Positions 39,850 through 52,426 of a DNA stretch of 64,000 bases are shown one piece after another. Positions within the stretch are counted from its first letter, which is position 1; each line of letters begins with the position of its first letter. Below the pieces are notes generated by a model. That model saw only the letters and a list, made by a program, of their open reading frames with translations. It had not been told where the DNA came from and made no database searches. The position numbers and the translations under genes were made by a program. Source of the DNA: Cucumis sativus (taxonomy: Eukaryota > Streptophyta > Magnoliopsida > Cucurbitales > Cucurbitaceae); contig NC_026659.2 in NCBI RefSeq assembly GCF_000004075.3, positions 26,864,272 through 26,928,271 on the forward strand, written 5' to 3'.

Positions 39850-39935
39850 CCATAAGTTCATATAGGTTGAGTCATTCCATAAGTTCATATAGGTTGAACT
39901 AGTTATTCTTATACATACTAGTTATTCTTATACAT
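39850..39935. repeat. Two adjacent short tandem duplications
   Basis: A 21-base unit occurs at 39850-39870 and 39877-39897 (period 27). It is followed directly by a 19-base unit repeated at 39898-39916 and 39917-39935. All copies are identical. Confidence 0.9.
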
Positions 39936-41021
39936 TTGATGTAGTAAGATTGTGTACTTTGTTATTTGATTAAGTCATTTCAACTAAATATAGAAAGAAA
40001 GAGTATAAAGTAAAATAAATTAGATGGTCAAGGAAGCAAAGTGATTTTGTTATTTATTTTCCACTTCAGATTCAAATTTAATATTGGTTGTAAAGTCAAA
40101 ATTTAATGAATATTTGAATCTTAATTTGATGAGGTTAGATGTTGTTTGACTTTCACTTGTTTTGATTTGAAATTAAATTAAAACCAAAAATTTCAACTTA
40201 AAGAATTCAAAGAACAAAAAAAAAAAGAAAAAAAGAGGAAATGGGAGTATTTTAGTCCATGTAGCCAATAAATTTATTTGATCTCTTTCTGAATTAGTCA
40301 CAGGTGATTATGGCTTCCATCAAAATTCAACCCAACTAATCTTTAAAAGTAGTCTAGCTTATTAATAGTTATCAATGTCTACATAGACTGTAATAATAAT
40401 ATGTTAGTATACTTGTAAATTCTTTTTAAGGGATTCTCAATAAACATTGATAGTCACTGATATGATTTTAGTGACATTGATAAACAGTGATAAAAGTTTA
40501 TTAGTTTCTATTGTTAATAGACTCCAAAATTTTGCTATAGCTTGTAAAATATTTTAATTTGTTTTGCTATTTTAAAAAATATTCATATTTTAATAGTTTT
40601 GTTATTGAAAACAATTATTTAAAATAATAATAATAATAAAAAGGAAAATAGAGGATAAATTAAAATTTCTTATATTTTAAGTAAAATAACAAAAAATATA
40701 AACCTTTGGATTGAGAAAAAAAAAGGTTTAATTATTTGGTTTGATTTAATAAGGTTTGTTGGTATGAAGAAGGGGTTGTGAATGCATATATACACATAAA
40801 TATATATAACTTTTCTTATAATAGAATAATGGTACTCATAATTTATAAAATTGGGAGAAGACTCATTGTAAAGAAACATGATGTGGTTATGACTTGTTGG
40901 GGAGTATATTCTCTTCAATCCCCAAAAATATTGTCTATTTCTTCATTCATTCAATTAATTTTTAGCTTTCACTTTACTCTATTCTTCCATTTTACTTTTA
41001 CTAACACAATTTCTCCTTTCC

Positions 41022-41129
41022 ATAATCATTTGTTTTTTCATTTTCTAAAATTCCATCCATATGTCTAAACTATCGATAATCATTTGTTTTTTCATTTTCT
41101 AAAATTCCATCCATATATCTAAACTATTA
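41022..41129. repeat. Tandem duplication, 54-bp unit
   Basis: Two head-to-tail copies (41022-41075 and 41076-41129) differ at very few positions, so the duplication is recent. Confidence 0.88.
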
Positions 41130-43114
41130 GTGATAAATCAGTACTCTAAACTCTAGACTTTCGTAAACTTATTCAAACAAAATATAATAGAGAGTTTAAA
41201 TTGATACGATTTTCAAAATTCAAGCTTTAAATTGATATAATTATTAGATTATTGACTAAATTGATACGACTTTCAACGTTTAAGTTGTAAATTGATACAA
41301 TCTTCTTTTTTACGCTTTTTGTTTATGAAGTTTGATAGCATATTGGTTCTTTAATTTTCAATGACCACGATATTTTAACCCCGTCAAATTTGAACTTGTA
41401 AAAAAACTTGGTTGACATGGTCACATGTTTGAAAGTTTTTTTAAATAATATATTTCTCTCTTTTCTTCTACGAACACTCAATTTATTTATTCATTTTTCA
41501 TTACCTCTTCATCATATCCTCGATCTAAAATCAAGATTTTAATGCATGTCATCAGTTACGATGAGTTTAGTTCAATGTAATTAATTAATGGTCCATTTGT
41601 CATTTACTTTAAAGCAAGTATTTATTTCAATAGTTAGTTAACTATTCTTTTTCTATTAAACATATAGAATAGAGAATCTCATCCGTTAAAATTTATATCA
41701 ATTGAGCTATACTTATGTTGATCTCATCTAACTAGGGTTTGTTATATGTTTTTGGTCAAGATATCCCCATTTTTATTTCTAGAAGTATTGGTATATATTC
41801 GAGAGACCTTTAAGTCTAGTTATGACGGTGATTTATTGCCATTTTCAAGCATAAACAATGTGACAGAGAAAAAAAAGACTAACCCAAGCCTACAAAAGTT
41901 GAAAATAAAAGAGAATATCTCTAATTACATGATCCTCTCCTTTAGGTCATTTTCCATTTAGGTTCCATTCTTATTGTTATTATTATTTCACCTTTTCAAA
42001 CCTGTCCTTACTCCAAAACTAGCTATGGTCAATGGATATATATATGTGAGTTAGGATTTAGGACTACGTCTTTTAACTTGCCTTTTCTGTCTAACATAAT
42101 TTGATGTTGGTTGAGCCGGTTTAATTTGGTAGCGTTATCATCTTATAATCATTATAGAAACTCAATTGATAATAGTAACAACAACAATAATAACGTATGT
42201 ATTTTGAAAAGGTTGTGAATCCTATATAATTAAATATGGTTGTAGATCCCAAATAAGTAAATGTGAGTCTATTTTTAATATTATTACAATGAAATAAACA
42301 CTTTCCTTATAAGTCTTATATTAACTAAACAATAGTCTTTTTTATTAGGATGAACAAAAAGAACTTATTTGTCGCATTTGGTGTAAAGATCCAACCAATC
42401 CCATGGAGTTTGATAATGTCATGTGAACTAAAATTTGCATCAAACATTAATTTTGAAATGTATAACAAAAAATTATTTAATTACGAGAATAGATCACATG
42501 TCAACTAATGATTATAATGAATTATAGAGATTATGATAATTTAATATTCGATCCTTTTTTTATGAGATATTTTATCTCCAAAATTCAAAACAAATTTTAA
42601 GTAATTTTAAGAGAATAACAAGATCTTAATTTGAAAAGAGTGAAAGAGAGAAAATGTGGATCCCAAACAAATCCCCATATAATTAATTTATTATTATAGG
42701 ATTTTGAGAAGCCCATAGCATTAATATCAATAGAAAAAATATTTATAAATATAGGAAAAAAATTAGTGTAGATATTTTTAAAAAAGAAAAGAAAAAACCC
42801 TAAAAATTTAGTAATAATAATAATAATAATTAAAATTATTGAATTTAATTATAGAGTTAAAAGAAAGAATGAATATAATATGAAATATAGGAAAAAAGGA
42901 AAAAAGAAAGAGGCATTCTCCCAGTTTTTCTCTCCTCTGAAGTCCTTTTCTCGCTTTTCCTTGAAGAGCGTCTGCAGATTCTCTGGAATTCGCACTTCCC
43001 AAAACTCAAAATAAAGAGAAGAAACGAAAAATTAAAAACAAGAAGAACCAAAGGAAAAAATCCCACAATTTTGTATTTTGTAATTGCTTTGCTTGCTTAC
43101 TTGCGGCTTCTTTC

Positions 43115-43247
43115 TATATAGGAAGAAGGAGTTTTAAAGCCAAACCCAAAAACATTATATAACCGACCTTACAAAGATGAAAAATATGTTTATCCTTCTA
43201 AACTGCGGCTTTCCTCACTTGTGATCACAAATACTCACTCTCAACCG
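43115..43247 (+). promoter_or_regulatory. Candidate TATA box and non-coding first exon of TTM
   Basis: TATATA at 43115-43120 precedes a stretch ending in the strong donor CCG|GTGAGT at 43247/43248. A matching acceptor (TTCACAG) at 44431 would give a leader intron of about 1.2 kb. A 15-codon upstream ORF (43176-43223) falls in this putative exon. Confidence 0.45.
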
Positions 43248-44480
43248 GTGAGTCTTTTTGAATCAAATGCCAACCGGTATTGCCTTTCCACTGATCTTCT
43301 TTCCCTTTTTTAGTAAATTCTATTCCGCTTTTGTTATCTTCGTTGTCCTGATTAATGGGTTCTGATTTGTTTTTCCAATCCTTTCCTCTTTTTTCTTTTC
43401 TCTCATTTTTCTCGTTTATCGAGTCCGTTTCTTGGCTGGGTACATTCCGTCGTACTCAAATGACTGGTTGTAAGTTAAAGCAGAGTCATTATGATTGGTT
43501 TTTGTTCTTGTGTGATTTGGTTTTCTGGGACTTTTTTTTTTTTATTATTATTGTTAATTTGCTTTCTGGGTCATTCTTATTTTGATTTGTTTCTACGTAT
43601 TTTTATCATTGGAGTGGGGAATTTTTGTTTAATTCTCGTTTGGTTTGATTTTACTTGGATTGCATTTTGATTGCTCTGTTTCGTTTTAATGTGGTTTTGG
43701 AGAAGAAATTGCAGGTAAAGCTTTAACTTGACCTTTGTACATTTTTTTTTTGTCTCTTCGTTTGCTTGTTTTCAAGAGAATTATACAATTCAATGACAAC
43801 CGTGTGTTTTATTATTTTTAACTTCAAGAAGATAAGTGGAATAAGTCGCCTTCATCCTTTATGGAGGAGTTTTTTATTTTTATTTTTTTTAAAAAATATG
43901 AATGAAAAGACTTATGTTCATCAATTATATCCTCTTGTGCAAGATATTTAGCTGCTTCATTTGTTTTCTGGAATTTTTTTGAGATTGACTGAATTTCGCC
44001 TCAATCATTTTTCTGTGGTTGGAAAATGTACTTTCATCAATAATGCTCAAGATTCCACTGAAGAAAAAATTGAAATATTTTCAAGATGATGAGAAGTATC
44101 TTCCTTTATTGAAGACGGTTTATGATTATTATTATTGTTTTCTTTTCCACTTTTCCCTGTGGCAATATTCTTTGCCGAAAGTGTCATTTTGCAGTTTAGC
44201 ATATTGTCATTACAAAAATTTGATACGCATAAACAAAAATGTAGCAGTACTCTATAATACAGTACTCTACTAATAATTTAAGTGGTGGATGTTGAAATTC
44301 TGTTTGATTCCTTCATTTTGCATAGAGATTGATTATTCTGTATGACAGTACTCTAATTCAATTGCTTTTTTTTTTTTTCGCATATGAAGTGTTTTTCACG
44401 ATTGATCTCTTTTTTTTTTGGTTATTCACAGATCTATTTATCTAGCTGCATTTTTGTGAGTAAAGTAGCATCTCAGTTTA

Positions 44481-47400
44481 ATGGCTCAAGATCATTCTGG
44501 TTCTGAATCTCATCAGAAACGGGCTGGTCTTTTGAAAGATCAAGTGAGATTGATTAAGAGAAAGGATTCTGATCGCTATGAAATTGTTTCAATCCAAGAT
44601 CCTTTGTCATTTGAGAAAGGGTTCTTCATAGTTATTCGTGCCTGCCAGTTGCTTGCACAGAAGAATGATGGAATAATATTGGTTGGTTTAGCCGGTCCTT
44701 CTGGGGCTGGTAAAACAGTTTTTACAGAAAAGATAATGAATTTTATGCCGAGTATTGCCATCATATCAATGGATGACTATAATGATGCAAGTCGAATTGT
44801 TGATGGCAACTTTGATGGTAATCACCTTTAGTTTCTTCAGTATTTGGTGAACTATCCTGCAGATACCTCATTAATGATCTCTAAGTAGCTCTTGAAAATG
44901 AAATCTAGTGTTTAATCAACATTGTCAAGAAATATGTTTATTAGTTTTCTTACCTAAATGATTGAATTGAACCTAGGTTGTTGAATTCTGTTTTAAATGG
45001 ATTATGGATAAATGATTCTGTTGTAGAAGGAAAGCTATTTGTGTGACTTCATGATTATGACATCACAAGGGCACCAATAATAGAATCCTTGTGGAGTAAA
45101 AATCAAATAGATCTTTGTGATTTTGGAATCAGTTTGATCTCTGGTAATTCCTTTGCATGATTGTTTTATGAATTCTTCATATCTTTGGAGCTAAGTAAAA
45201 ATGTTCATGATTATGGTGACACAATCAAATGTTGATATATGTTTTCTTTTTTTTAAAAAAAGAAAACCTGTTATCCTTACTACCTGTTTTCGAGTGGTTC
45301 TCTGGAAAAAAATGTCATTTCACTGTCAGCATGAAGATTAGATAGTGCTTGGTTAATGTATTAGGGTGATATTCTTGCAACTAGACACCTGATTTGAAAT
45401 TACCAGCTTGTTGCATCTCTTTGTACCAATTTATTTGACATTGGTTAAATAAGGCTGGACATTTTAACTTGGGAGGCATGGGTAAAACTTTAACTGGTTT
45501 CCTTGTCATTCCATTTCAGATCCACGTTTGACTGACTATGACACCTTGCTCCAGAATGTCCAAGATCTAAAAGCAGGGAAGCAAGTTCAGGTCCCAATTT
45601 ATGATTTCAAATCAAGTTCCAGAATTGGATACAGGTTGGTTGATCTTCTCAGAATATGGGCTTACTTTAATTTTTAGTATTAAACAAAGCATACGACAAG
45701 TAATAAGAGTTTTAAATGGGACTTATTATGAAGAATTCAATCATTACCCATGTAGTTCTTATGAAAGGTTGTCTGGTTTTGCGAACCAAAATGAAATGAG
45801 ATCTCGTTGATAGATATTTGAGGCTTGAGTTCCTTTTCTTTCTAATTTGTGGGCTAATTTTCAGTTTCTTTTCCTTTTTACAACATTTTTTCGTCCTTTG
45901 CTTTCACTACAGGACAGTTGAGGTTCCCAGCTCAAGGATCGTGATCATCGAGGGAATTTACGCTTTAAGTGAAAGGTTGCGGCCACTATTGGACCTTCGA
46001 GTATCTGTTAGAGGTGGAGTGCACTTTGATCTTGTGAAACGGGTGTTACGTGACATCCAACGTGCTGGCCAAGAACCAGAAGAAATTATTCATCAAATTT
46101 CTGAAACAGTTTGTTCTCTCCTGCTAAGCATTTTATTATGGTATTTCCAGAGTTATCAAGTAAACCTTTTCTCTGCAGGTGTATCCAATGTACAAGGCTT
46201 TTATCGAACCAGATCTCGAAACTGCACATATAAAAATCATCAACAAGTTTAATCCCTTTACAGGATTTCAAAGTCCTACCTACATTTTGAAGGTTATTCC
46301 TTTGGCCCTTGTATTCTTTAGGTACTAGTAACAAGAATTTTCGAAATGTCATTTTACTTGTGAGCTTTTTCTACTTGACAACCCATTTTCACTTTGCAGT
46401 CAGCGAGAAAGATAACAGTGGATCAAATTAAGGCTGTGTTAGCTGAAGATCATACAGAACATAAGGAGCAGACATATGACATATATCTGTTGCCACCAGG
46501 TGAAGATCCGGAGTCTTGTCAATCATATCTAAGGATGCGCAATAAAGAAGGAAAATACAGTCTTATGTTTGAGGTTGTTCACTAAGTACTTTCTTGTATC
46601 CCTGGCTTTATCTTAGTGTTTTCTACTTATTGTGACAAAGGTGTTGGGAAATTGATGGACCATAAACATGTTCAAAGGATATAGGATGCTTTTCAACTAA
46701 CACACTGAGACATATAGCTTAAAGATTTTTTAGATTACTTTTGTAGTCTTCTGTCTGCTCTTTTTATGAGTAAAAGAAAAGAAAGTTGTGTATTGAATTT
46801 TGCTATGATTCCTGATGTGTTCTATATCATAAATTTCTGAAGGCTAATCTAATTAGTTGGTGTTTGCTTTCTAGGTTGTGTCTAGGTACTGATTATCTCT
46901 CCAGATTTGTTTGCTAAATAAAATGTCCATATTGAGGAGGCTGACCTTTATAATGAAATTGTAGGAGTAATTATATGCCCTTTCTTATGGTGTGGGAACA
47001 GAAAATGTTTTAAGACCAAACAGTATGGTTTCATTGGACGACATGCCATGTTTTATTCTTTTAACTAAACAATGCTTTATTTCATCAGTTTATCTGCTAC
47101 TCATTTCCTATATAAGAAGCTCGTGGTATACTTCTTAGTGAAAAAAACAAACTGTATATGCATATGTTGATCAGTAATTTTTTCTTGTAGGAGAACTACG
47201 CAGTGTTGCTCTTCTTTAAGTTTGCTTGGATTCCATATTACATTTATGGTTTGGTTATTGTTGAATATCCAGGGATTATCATCTACAAGCCTGTGAATTA
47301 GTTTTGTACTGGGATGATGATTGATATTCTGTAGACCAATCTGTGTATGAACTAGTAGCTTAGATGTTGCTAAAACATAAAACAAAGGTTCTTTATAAAC

Positions 47401-50400
47401 CCAGAAGAGACAATAAATCAGAAAACATGTGTTATTTTAACTCTCATATAATGTAATCAGTATTTTGTTTTGATGAAAACTGAATGACATTTTTATTGAA
47501 CTTTCACTCTATCCTCTCTTACAGGAATGGGTTACCGATAATCCATTTATCATTTCTCCAAGAATAACTTTTGAGGTCAGTGTGCGCCTTCTAGGTGGAC
47601 TGATGGCCTTAGGATACACAATAGCAACGATTCTTAAAAGAAGCAGCCATGTATTCTCAGATCACAGAGTGTGTGTGAAAATTGATTGGCTGGAACAATT
47701 AAACCGCCAGAATGTTCAGGTGCTTGAACAGTATTGTTGTTTTGTTGTTCACTCTATCCTTAATTGATATTTATTCTAGTTGAGATAGCTGTATAATTTT
47801 TTATCTTTATAACCTAATATATAGCATTTGTTTGTGGTTATCAGATTCTTCCTTTTTTCTTTGTCATTTTTCTTGAGTAGTTTGTGGATTGTTCATTGAC
47901 TAAATTAAATGAATGACATAAATTAATTTCTTTAGGGTGCTGATGTTACTACCAACTTCAATCATAAAATTATTCCTTTGTCCATTCTTTAGTTATTACA
48001 TTTTTTGGACTTGTTTAATGATGGTATTTCCGTCTTTGTCTGATGGAAAAATTTCAACACTGAATATTTTAGGGAAAGTGTATTTCCAATTTTATCCTTA
48101 GTGGATTGTTTTGTTTGAGTGGTGCCTCAACCTTGTGATTATCCATTCAGAGATAATAATGGGAACACAAGGAAGGATACAGTATCATAATACTTAAGGC
48201 CATTTGATGAAGTGAAACCAACAACTTCCTCGAAGAAATTTTTTATGATAGTGTGCTCCATGTGCTGATTATTCTTTAAAGGCATCCTCGGATCCCTTAT
48301 GATTAATTCAATCGTAGTTATTATTGACACCTTGGATCGAATTATTTGTATGTAGTTTTGCTCTTAGGATTACAACTTCTTGTCAACTTTCATACTGTAG
48401 ACTATTTTTAGTCCTACAAACTTATAAAAAATAGATGGTTGGTCAGAGTATAGCTTAATTAGTTAAGTTGTGTGAACCTTGGTAAAAAAGTCATAGGTTT
48501 GAATCCCCAGTCCCACATATGGTTTAACTTGTAGGCAAAAAAATCTAATAAAATGATTTCATTGACGTAGATGAAGATTGACAGATTTTCATTAATTTCT
48601 TGATGGCCTTACTGGATGGTGGCTTGGTATGTCAAGTATATTGAACTTCTTACTTCTTGGTGAAACAGGTACAAGGAAAAGATCGTCTAGTTGTAAAACA
48701 TGTAGCAGAGCAGCTGGGCTTGGATGGTTCCTACATTCCTCGTACCTACATTGAACAGATTCAACTGGAAAAGCTTGTAAATGAAGTCATGGTATGAATT
48801 CTTTGTACACTGATTTATTTGTAATCAATTCTTTGTTCACTGATTTATTTGTAATCAATTATTTGTCACTATCATATCATTCTGCAGGCCTTGCCAGATG
48901 ATTTGAAGTCTAAACTCAGTCTTGACGAGGATCTAGTTTCAAGCCCCAAAGAAGCACTCTCTAGAGCCTCTGCTGATAGAGTTTCCTTGAGAAATAGGAA
49001 TCTCAAAAGGTTAGACTTCTCTTGTCCAAGTGTTCTATAAGCCATTTGACGAATCAGATTCATTGGTGAGCCTCTAGTCAAGATAGGACTTTCTAGCTTA
49101 CATTTGAAAGAACCGTTTTAGGCGTAAAAGCTCCTCTTTGAGGCTTAAGGCTGAGTGGTGATTCTGTGGCGTAGATTATTTTCTCCAGAAACATATAGAA
49201 CCATTTTAAGCAATCATCTTGGGATGTCAGTACACTGCTGGCTACTTTCTTTTCCATTAAAGTTAACAACAGATTCATCCAATAAAATTAAACTAAATAC
49301 AAGTTCACTTAATGGCTTAACCACGATTTTGCAGAAGAAAAAGAACGCATATGCTTAGGATTGTTTCCCCCAAATTTTTTGTTCATTTTTGTAGGTTTTA
49401 TTGCATTGGCATGTTTTCTCTCTTCCATTCTTTCTTCTTGTTCTTTACATTTTTTTCCCTTCACCCAATGCAGATTTACTTCCACAAATTTTTTTGTCTC
49501 ATCTTTTATCAACTATAAAAAATACCAAGTTATAGAAAGAAACAGAAAGAGAGATTTGAACCCTCGGTACAAAAAATTAGTATAATGGGTTGGAAATCTG
49601 ACACGTTAATAACTATGCTGTCTCTCTTCTAATTGACAAAAGGATAATTACTATGCCTTGTATAAAAAGTAGAAAATGAAGGCATGAAAAACGGCCTTCT
49701 TTATTATCTTTGTGTAGCCTTTTATTATGTAGCTCTGTAATTATAGACATTATGGTATCGTTTACAATTATTGTTCTGTCAATTTGTTCAAAATCCTGAA
49801 AATATGTCCAGTTCCTGCATTGTTTTGTATGAAGTTTTTACTTTTTCATGCATATTGGTGGGGAGTGGGGGTGTTGGATATTAATCCTGATCACAAATAT
49901 GTTTCTTGCAATGTCTAATTCATCGAAACTTGTATTCAGCAGTGGCATATCTCAGTCGTATACAACCCAAAGGGAGAAAAAGCTGTCAGGATATGGTTCC
50001 AACAACCAAAGATTTGTTGACAGAAATACCGAGTCTCAAGCAATGCTCGCAAACCAGGTAGATCCACATTCATATGAATCCCAGTGTTGTTTGGTTTGTG
50101 GTACTCAAACATATTACCTCTCCAACTTTTATCTTAGTTTGGTTTTTGTAAACCATTGCGTAGGGAGCCATTACTCAGCTTTCTGAACAAATTTCATCTC
50201 TCAATGATCGGATGGATGAGTTTACAGCTCGAATTGAGGAGTTGAACTCAAAGTTAAGCTTCAAGAGGAATTCTCCCAGCCAACAGAACATAAATCTCCA
50301 ATCCGAAACGTGTAACGGCTCTGTGCCGACTTCTTACTTCGTCTCTGGATTGGGTAATGGTTCCTTGACTGGATCCATTATACCCAGTTCTTCATCCTTT

Positions 50401-50750
50401 TCCCAGTTGGCCAAGGATTCTCCTATAATGGACGAGGTAAACGACTCAGCTCAGCTGTGATGCCACAATTTCTGTTCATTAGTTAAATGCCCATGACATT
50501 ACTTGGCCTGTTGATCTCTTATCAGATATCAGGAATCTCGAGGGGGCAACGACAAGTCATGCACCAATTAGATTGCCTGAGCAATCTTCTCCGGGAACGT
50601 GACAACGCAGGGGACAGATCCCGTCAAGTAAGAACAAAGAAGAAAGCTATAATGCCTGATCCTGAGCCTCTTAAACTTCCTCTCTTGTTGACTCTAGCTG
50701 TGGGTGGTGTAGGAGTTGTCTTGTACAAGAGCTTTTTAAGTCGTAACTGA
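44481..50750 (+). CDS. Triphosphate tunnel metalloenzyme with P-loop kinase domain (TTM1/TTM2-like)
   Basis: Exons 44481-44817, 45520-45634, 45913-46108, 46179-46292, 46400-46573, 47525-47719, 48669-48791, 48888-49009, 49940-50057, 50164-50436, 50526-50750 give about 663 residues. Residues about 30-250 are a uridine-kinase-like P-loop domain (Walker A GPSGAGKT at 72-79, then SMDDYND and IIEGIYAL). A CYTH/TTM domain follows at about 255-415. The usual E-x-E-x-K is replaced by TYDIYL. A coiled coil lies around 500-530. The C-terminus is a tail anchor (about 638-657) ending YKSFLSRN, so outer mitochondrial membrane location is likely. Arabidopsis TTM1/TTM2 are pyrophosphatases acting in senescence and immunity. 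Neighbours favour TTM2 (At1g26190). Introns 7 and 8 carry SINE-like or tandem repeats. Confidence 0.93.
48434..48547 (+). mobile_element. tRNA-derived SINE in a TTM intron
   Basis: A pol III box A (TAGCTTAATTAG, 48451-48462) and box B (GGTTTGAATCC, 48496-48506, one change from GGTTCGAATCC) are about 34 bases apart. An A-rich tail starts near 48536. The body does not fold as a tRNA acceptor stem, so it is a SINE rather than a tRNA gene. Ends are approximate. Confidence 0.65.
48797..48870. repeat. Tandem repeat, 30-bp unit, in a TTM intron
   Basis: Copies at 48797-48826 and 48827-48856 differ at one base, and a partial third copy follows up to the acceptor of the next exon. Confidence 0.85.
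49540..49640 (-). mobile_element. Possible SINE, minus strand, in a TTM intron
   Basis: On the minus strand a box B-like GGTTCAAATCTC (49562-49551) lies downstream of a box A-like TAGTTATTAACG (near 49616). Box A has mismatches and no tail or target duplication was found. Confidence 0.35.
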
Positions 50751-52405
50751 TTCCTATTCCTCAACTAATTCACAGATTAGAAGTGTATTTTTTTTTTCTT
50801 CCCTTTTTATTATTGTCCTCTGCCTCAGTTTCCACAAATTGTGTCGCAGTCATCACTCTTCGACGCGGGAAAGACGACAGGATTGATTTAACTGATGAGT
50901 CTGGTAGTCGTTGAGAGATTCTGAAGGCAGATAAAATTTGAGCTTTCAAGATTCTCTTTGAGTTTGAGTTCTATTTGAGAAGGGTGTAATAAACTACTTT
51001 CAGTTTGTGGAAATTGAGATGCTCATTCATTTCAGTAGGTAAGGTAGACCATCTTAATAACATTTATCTTTTTAAGAATGGAGAAGTCTTTCTCAAGCTT
51101 CAGTCTTCTTTTCTATTTTCTTTACAAAATCCAGAGGTTAATAGTACAAATTTACGTCGATTGGACGTTGGTCAGTGGTTGCGTTCATATCTTTTTACTC
51201 ACGAATCATATATACATTTGAGGTGGATAATTGGTTTCTGGCCAAATAATTCTATTATATTTCTCAAATTTTGTTTTATGTTTCTGATGACTGTTTCTAT
51301 AGTTATAGTAAATTTTATGGAATCATCAGATGTTGGTACTTCCTCATATTAATTTTATAGAAACTATATAACTATAGATACTATAATAAAAGAAAATATC
51401 GTTTTCTTTTTCTAAACTTATATGCGAAAATAAACAATCTTAAATAGTTTGAGGCCCAAGTAAAACAAACTTGATTGTTAAGTTACTAAAATAGACCTTC
51501 CAAAGAGGGAAATAGTCAAAAACAGAAAAAAGAAATAAAAATCAATTTATTTACATTTAAATTTTGTCGTAAAAATCAATCTTTTTTATTTTTATGGAAA
51601 TTGATTAAATATTAACAATGGATTAAAATACTGTTTTGATTCTTATAAAGTTTGTTCAATTGATTAAACAATAACAATTATTTTCAGGATGAAAGTATAT
51701 AGATTAAAATTAACTATTTTGAAACTATGAATAAATTTCAAATTGGATACACTAAAATCTTTAAAATTCATACAAAAAATTATGGTAGATAGAACAAAAT
51801 AGAAGAAAGTGATAAATGATTGTAATATATGTAATGTTTATCAACCTTTATGAATAGTAATTCATTATCGATTATAAGAAAGTAAAAGACTGAATTTCGT
51901 CAAGAGAAAAAAAATTGAAATTTGAGTTGGAAGCTACACCGAACGGGGTCCCTTTCACTCAACAGAAACCCTGCCACTGCCCACTCCTTCCCAAAGCTTT
52001 TGCGTATATTTTCCATTTTCTTCTTCAATTTTTCTGTTTACACCTTCCTTTCTCCGATCCTTCTCCTACCTGAGACCTGCTGATCCCCACACCGTCACTC
52101 TTCTCCGGTTTGTTCCATTCTGATCCTTAACTCTCTCATGGGTTTTATCAATTCTACTCCAAACTGCATTCTTTTGTCTGATTTTGGAAACTACCGTGTT
52201 TCTTCCTTGCAACTTTTCAACTTTAATCAAACCCTTTTCCAATTTTGTTCTTGACTTTATGAAATGGGTTTGTAATTCGTGTATCGCTTGTTGAAAACAA
52301 AATCTTTTGTTTTGTTTCTTTCTTGGGATTTTTGTTTCTTCTTTTTCCGAAATGCCCGGGCTATAATAACAGGTTCTCATCTTGTTTTCTTTTGTCTTGA
52401 TTGCA
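50751..52405. other. Intergenic: TTM 3' flank and F-box promoter/leader
   Basis: The left part is the TTM 3' UTR. The right end (about 51950-52110) is pyrimidine-rich and is probably the first, non-coding exon of the F-box gene. A good acceptor (TTGATTGCAG) at 52405 lies just before its start codon. Frames inside are not recognisable. Confidence 0.45.
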
Positions 52406-52426
52406 GATAAAAAGTGAAATTTATAA

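Larger units (their letters stand above)
39370..43100. other. Intergenic, no supported gene
   Basis: About 3.7 kb of AT-rich DNA between the peroxidase and TTM genes. It begins with the peroxidase 3' UTR and holds short tandem duplications (39850-39935, 41022-41129) and a TAA run near 42810. Frames here are short and unlike known proteins. Confidence 0.5.

Noticed and set aside
42808..43066. Overlapping minus-strand frames upstream of TTM
   Set aside because: Low-complexity Phe/Leu/Lys-rich translations from pyrimidine-rich leader DNA; no family match and no splice logic.
48451..48506. tRNA gene
   Set aside because: Box A and box B are present, but there is no acceptor stem or anticodon arm and an A-rich tail follows, so a SINE fits better.
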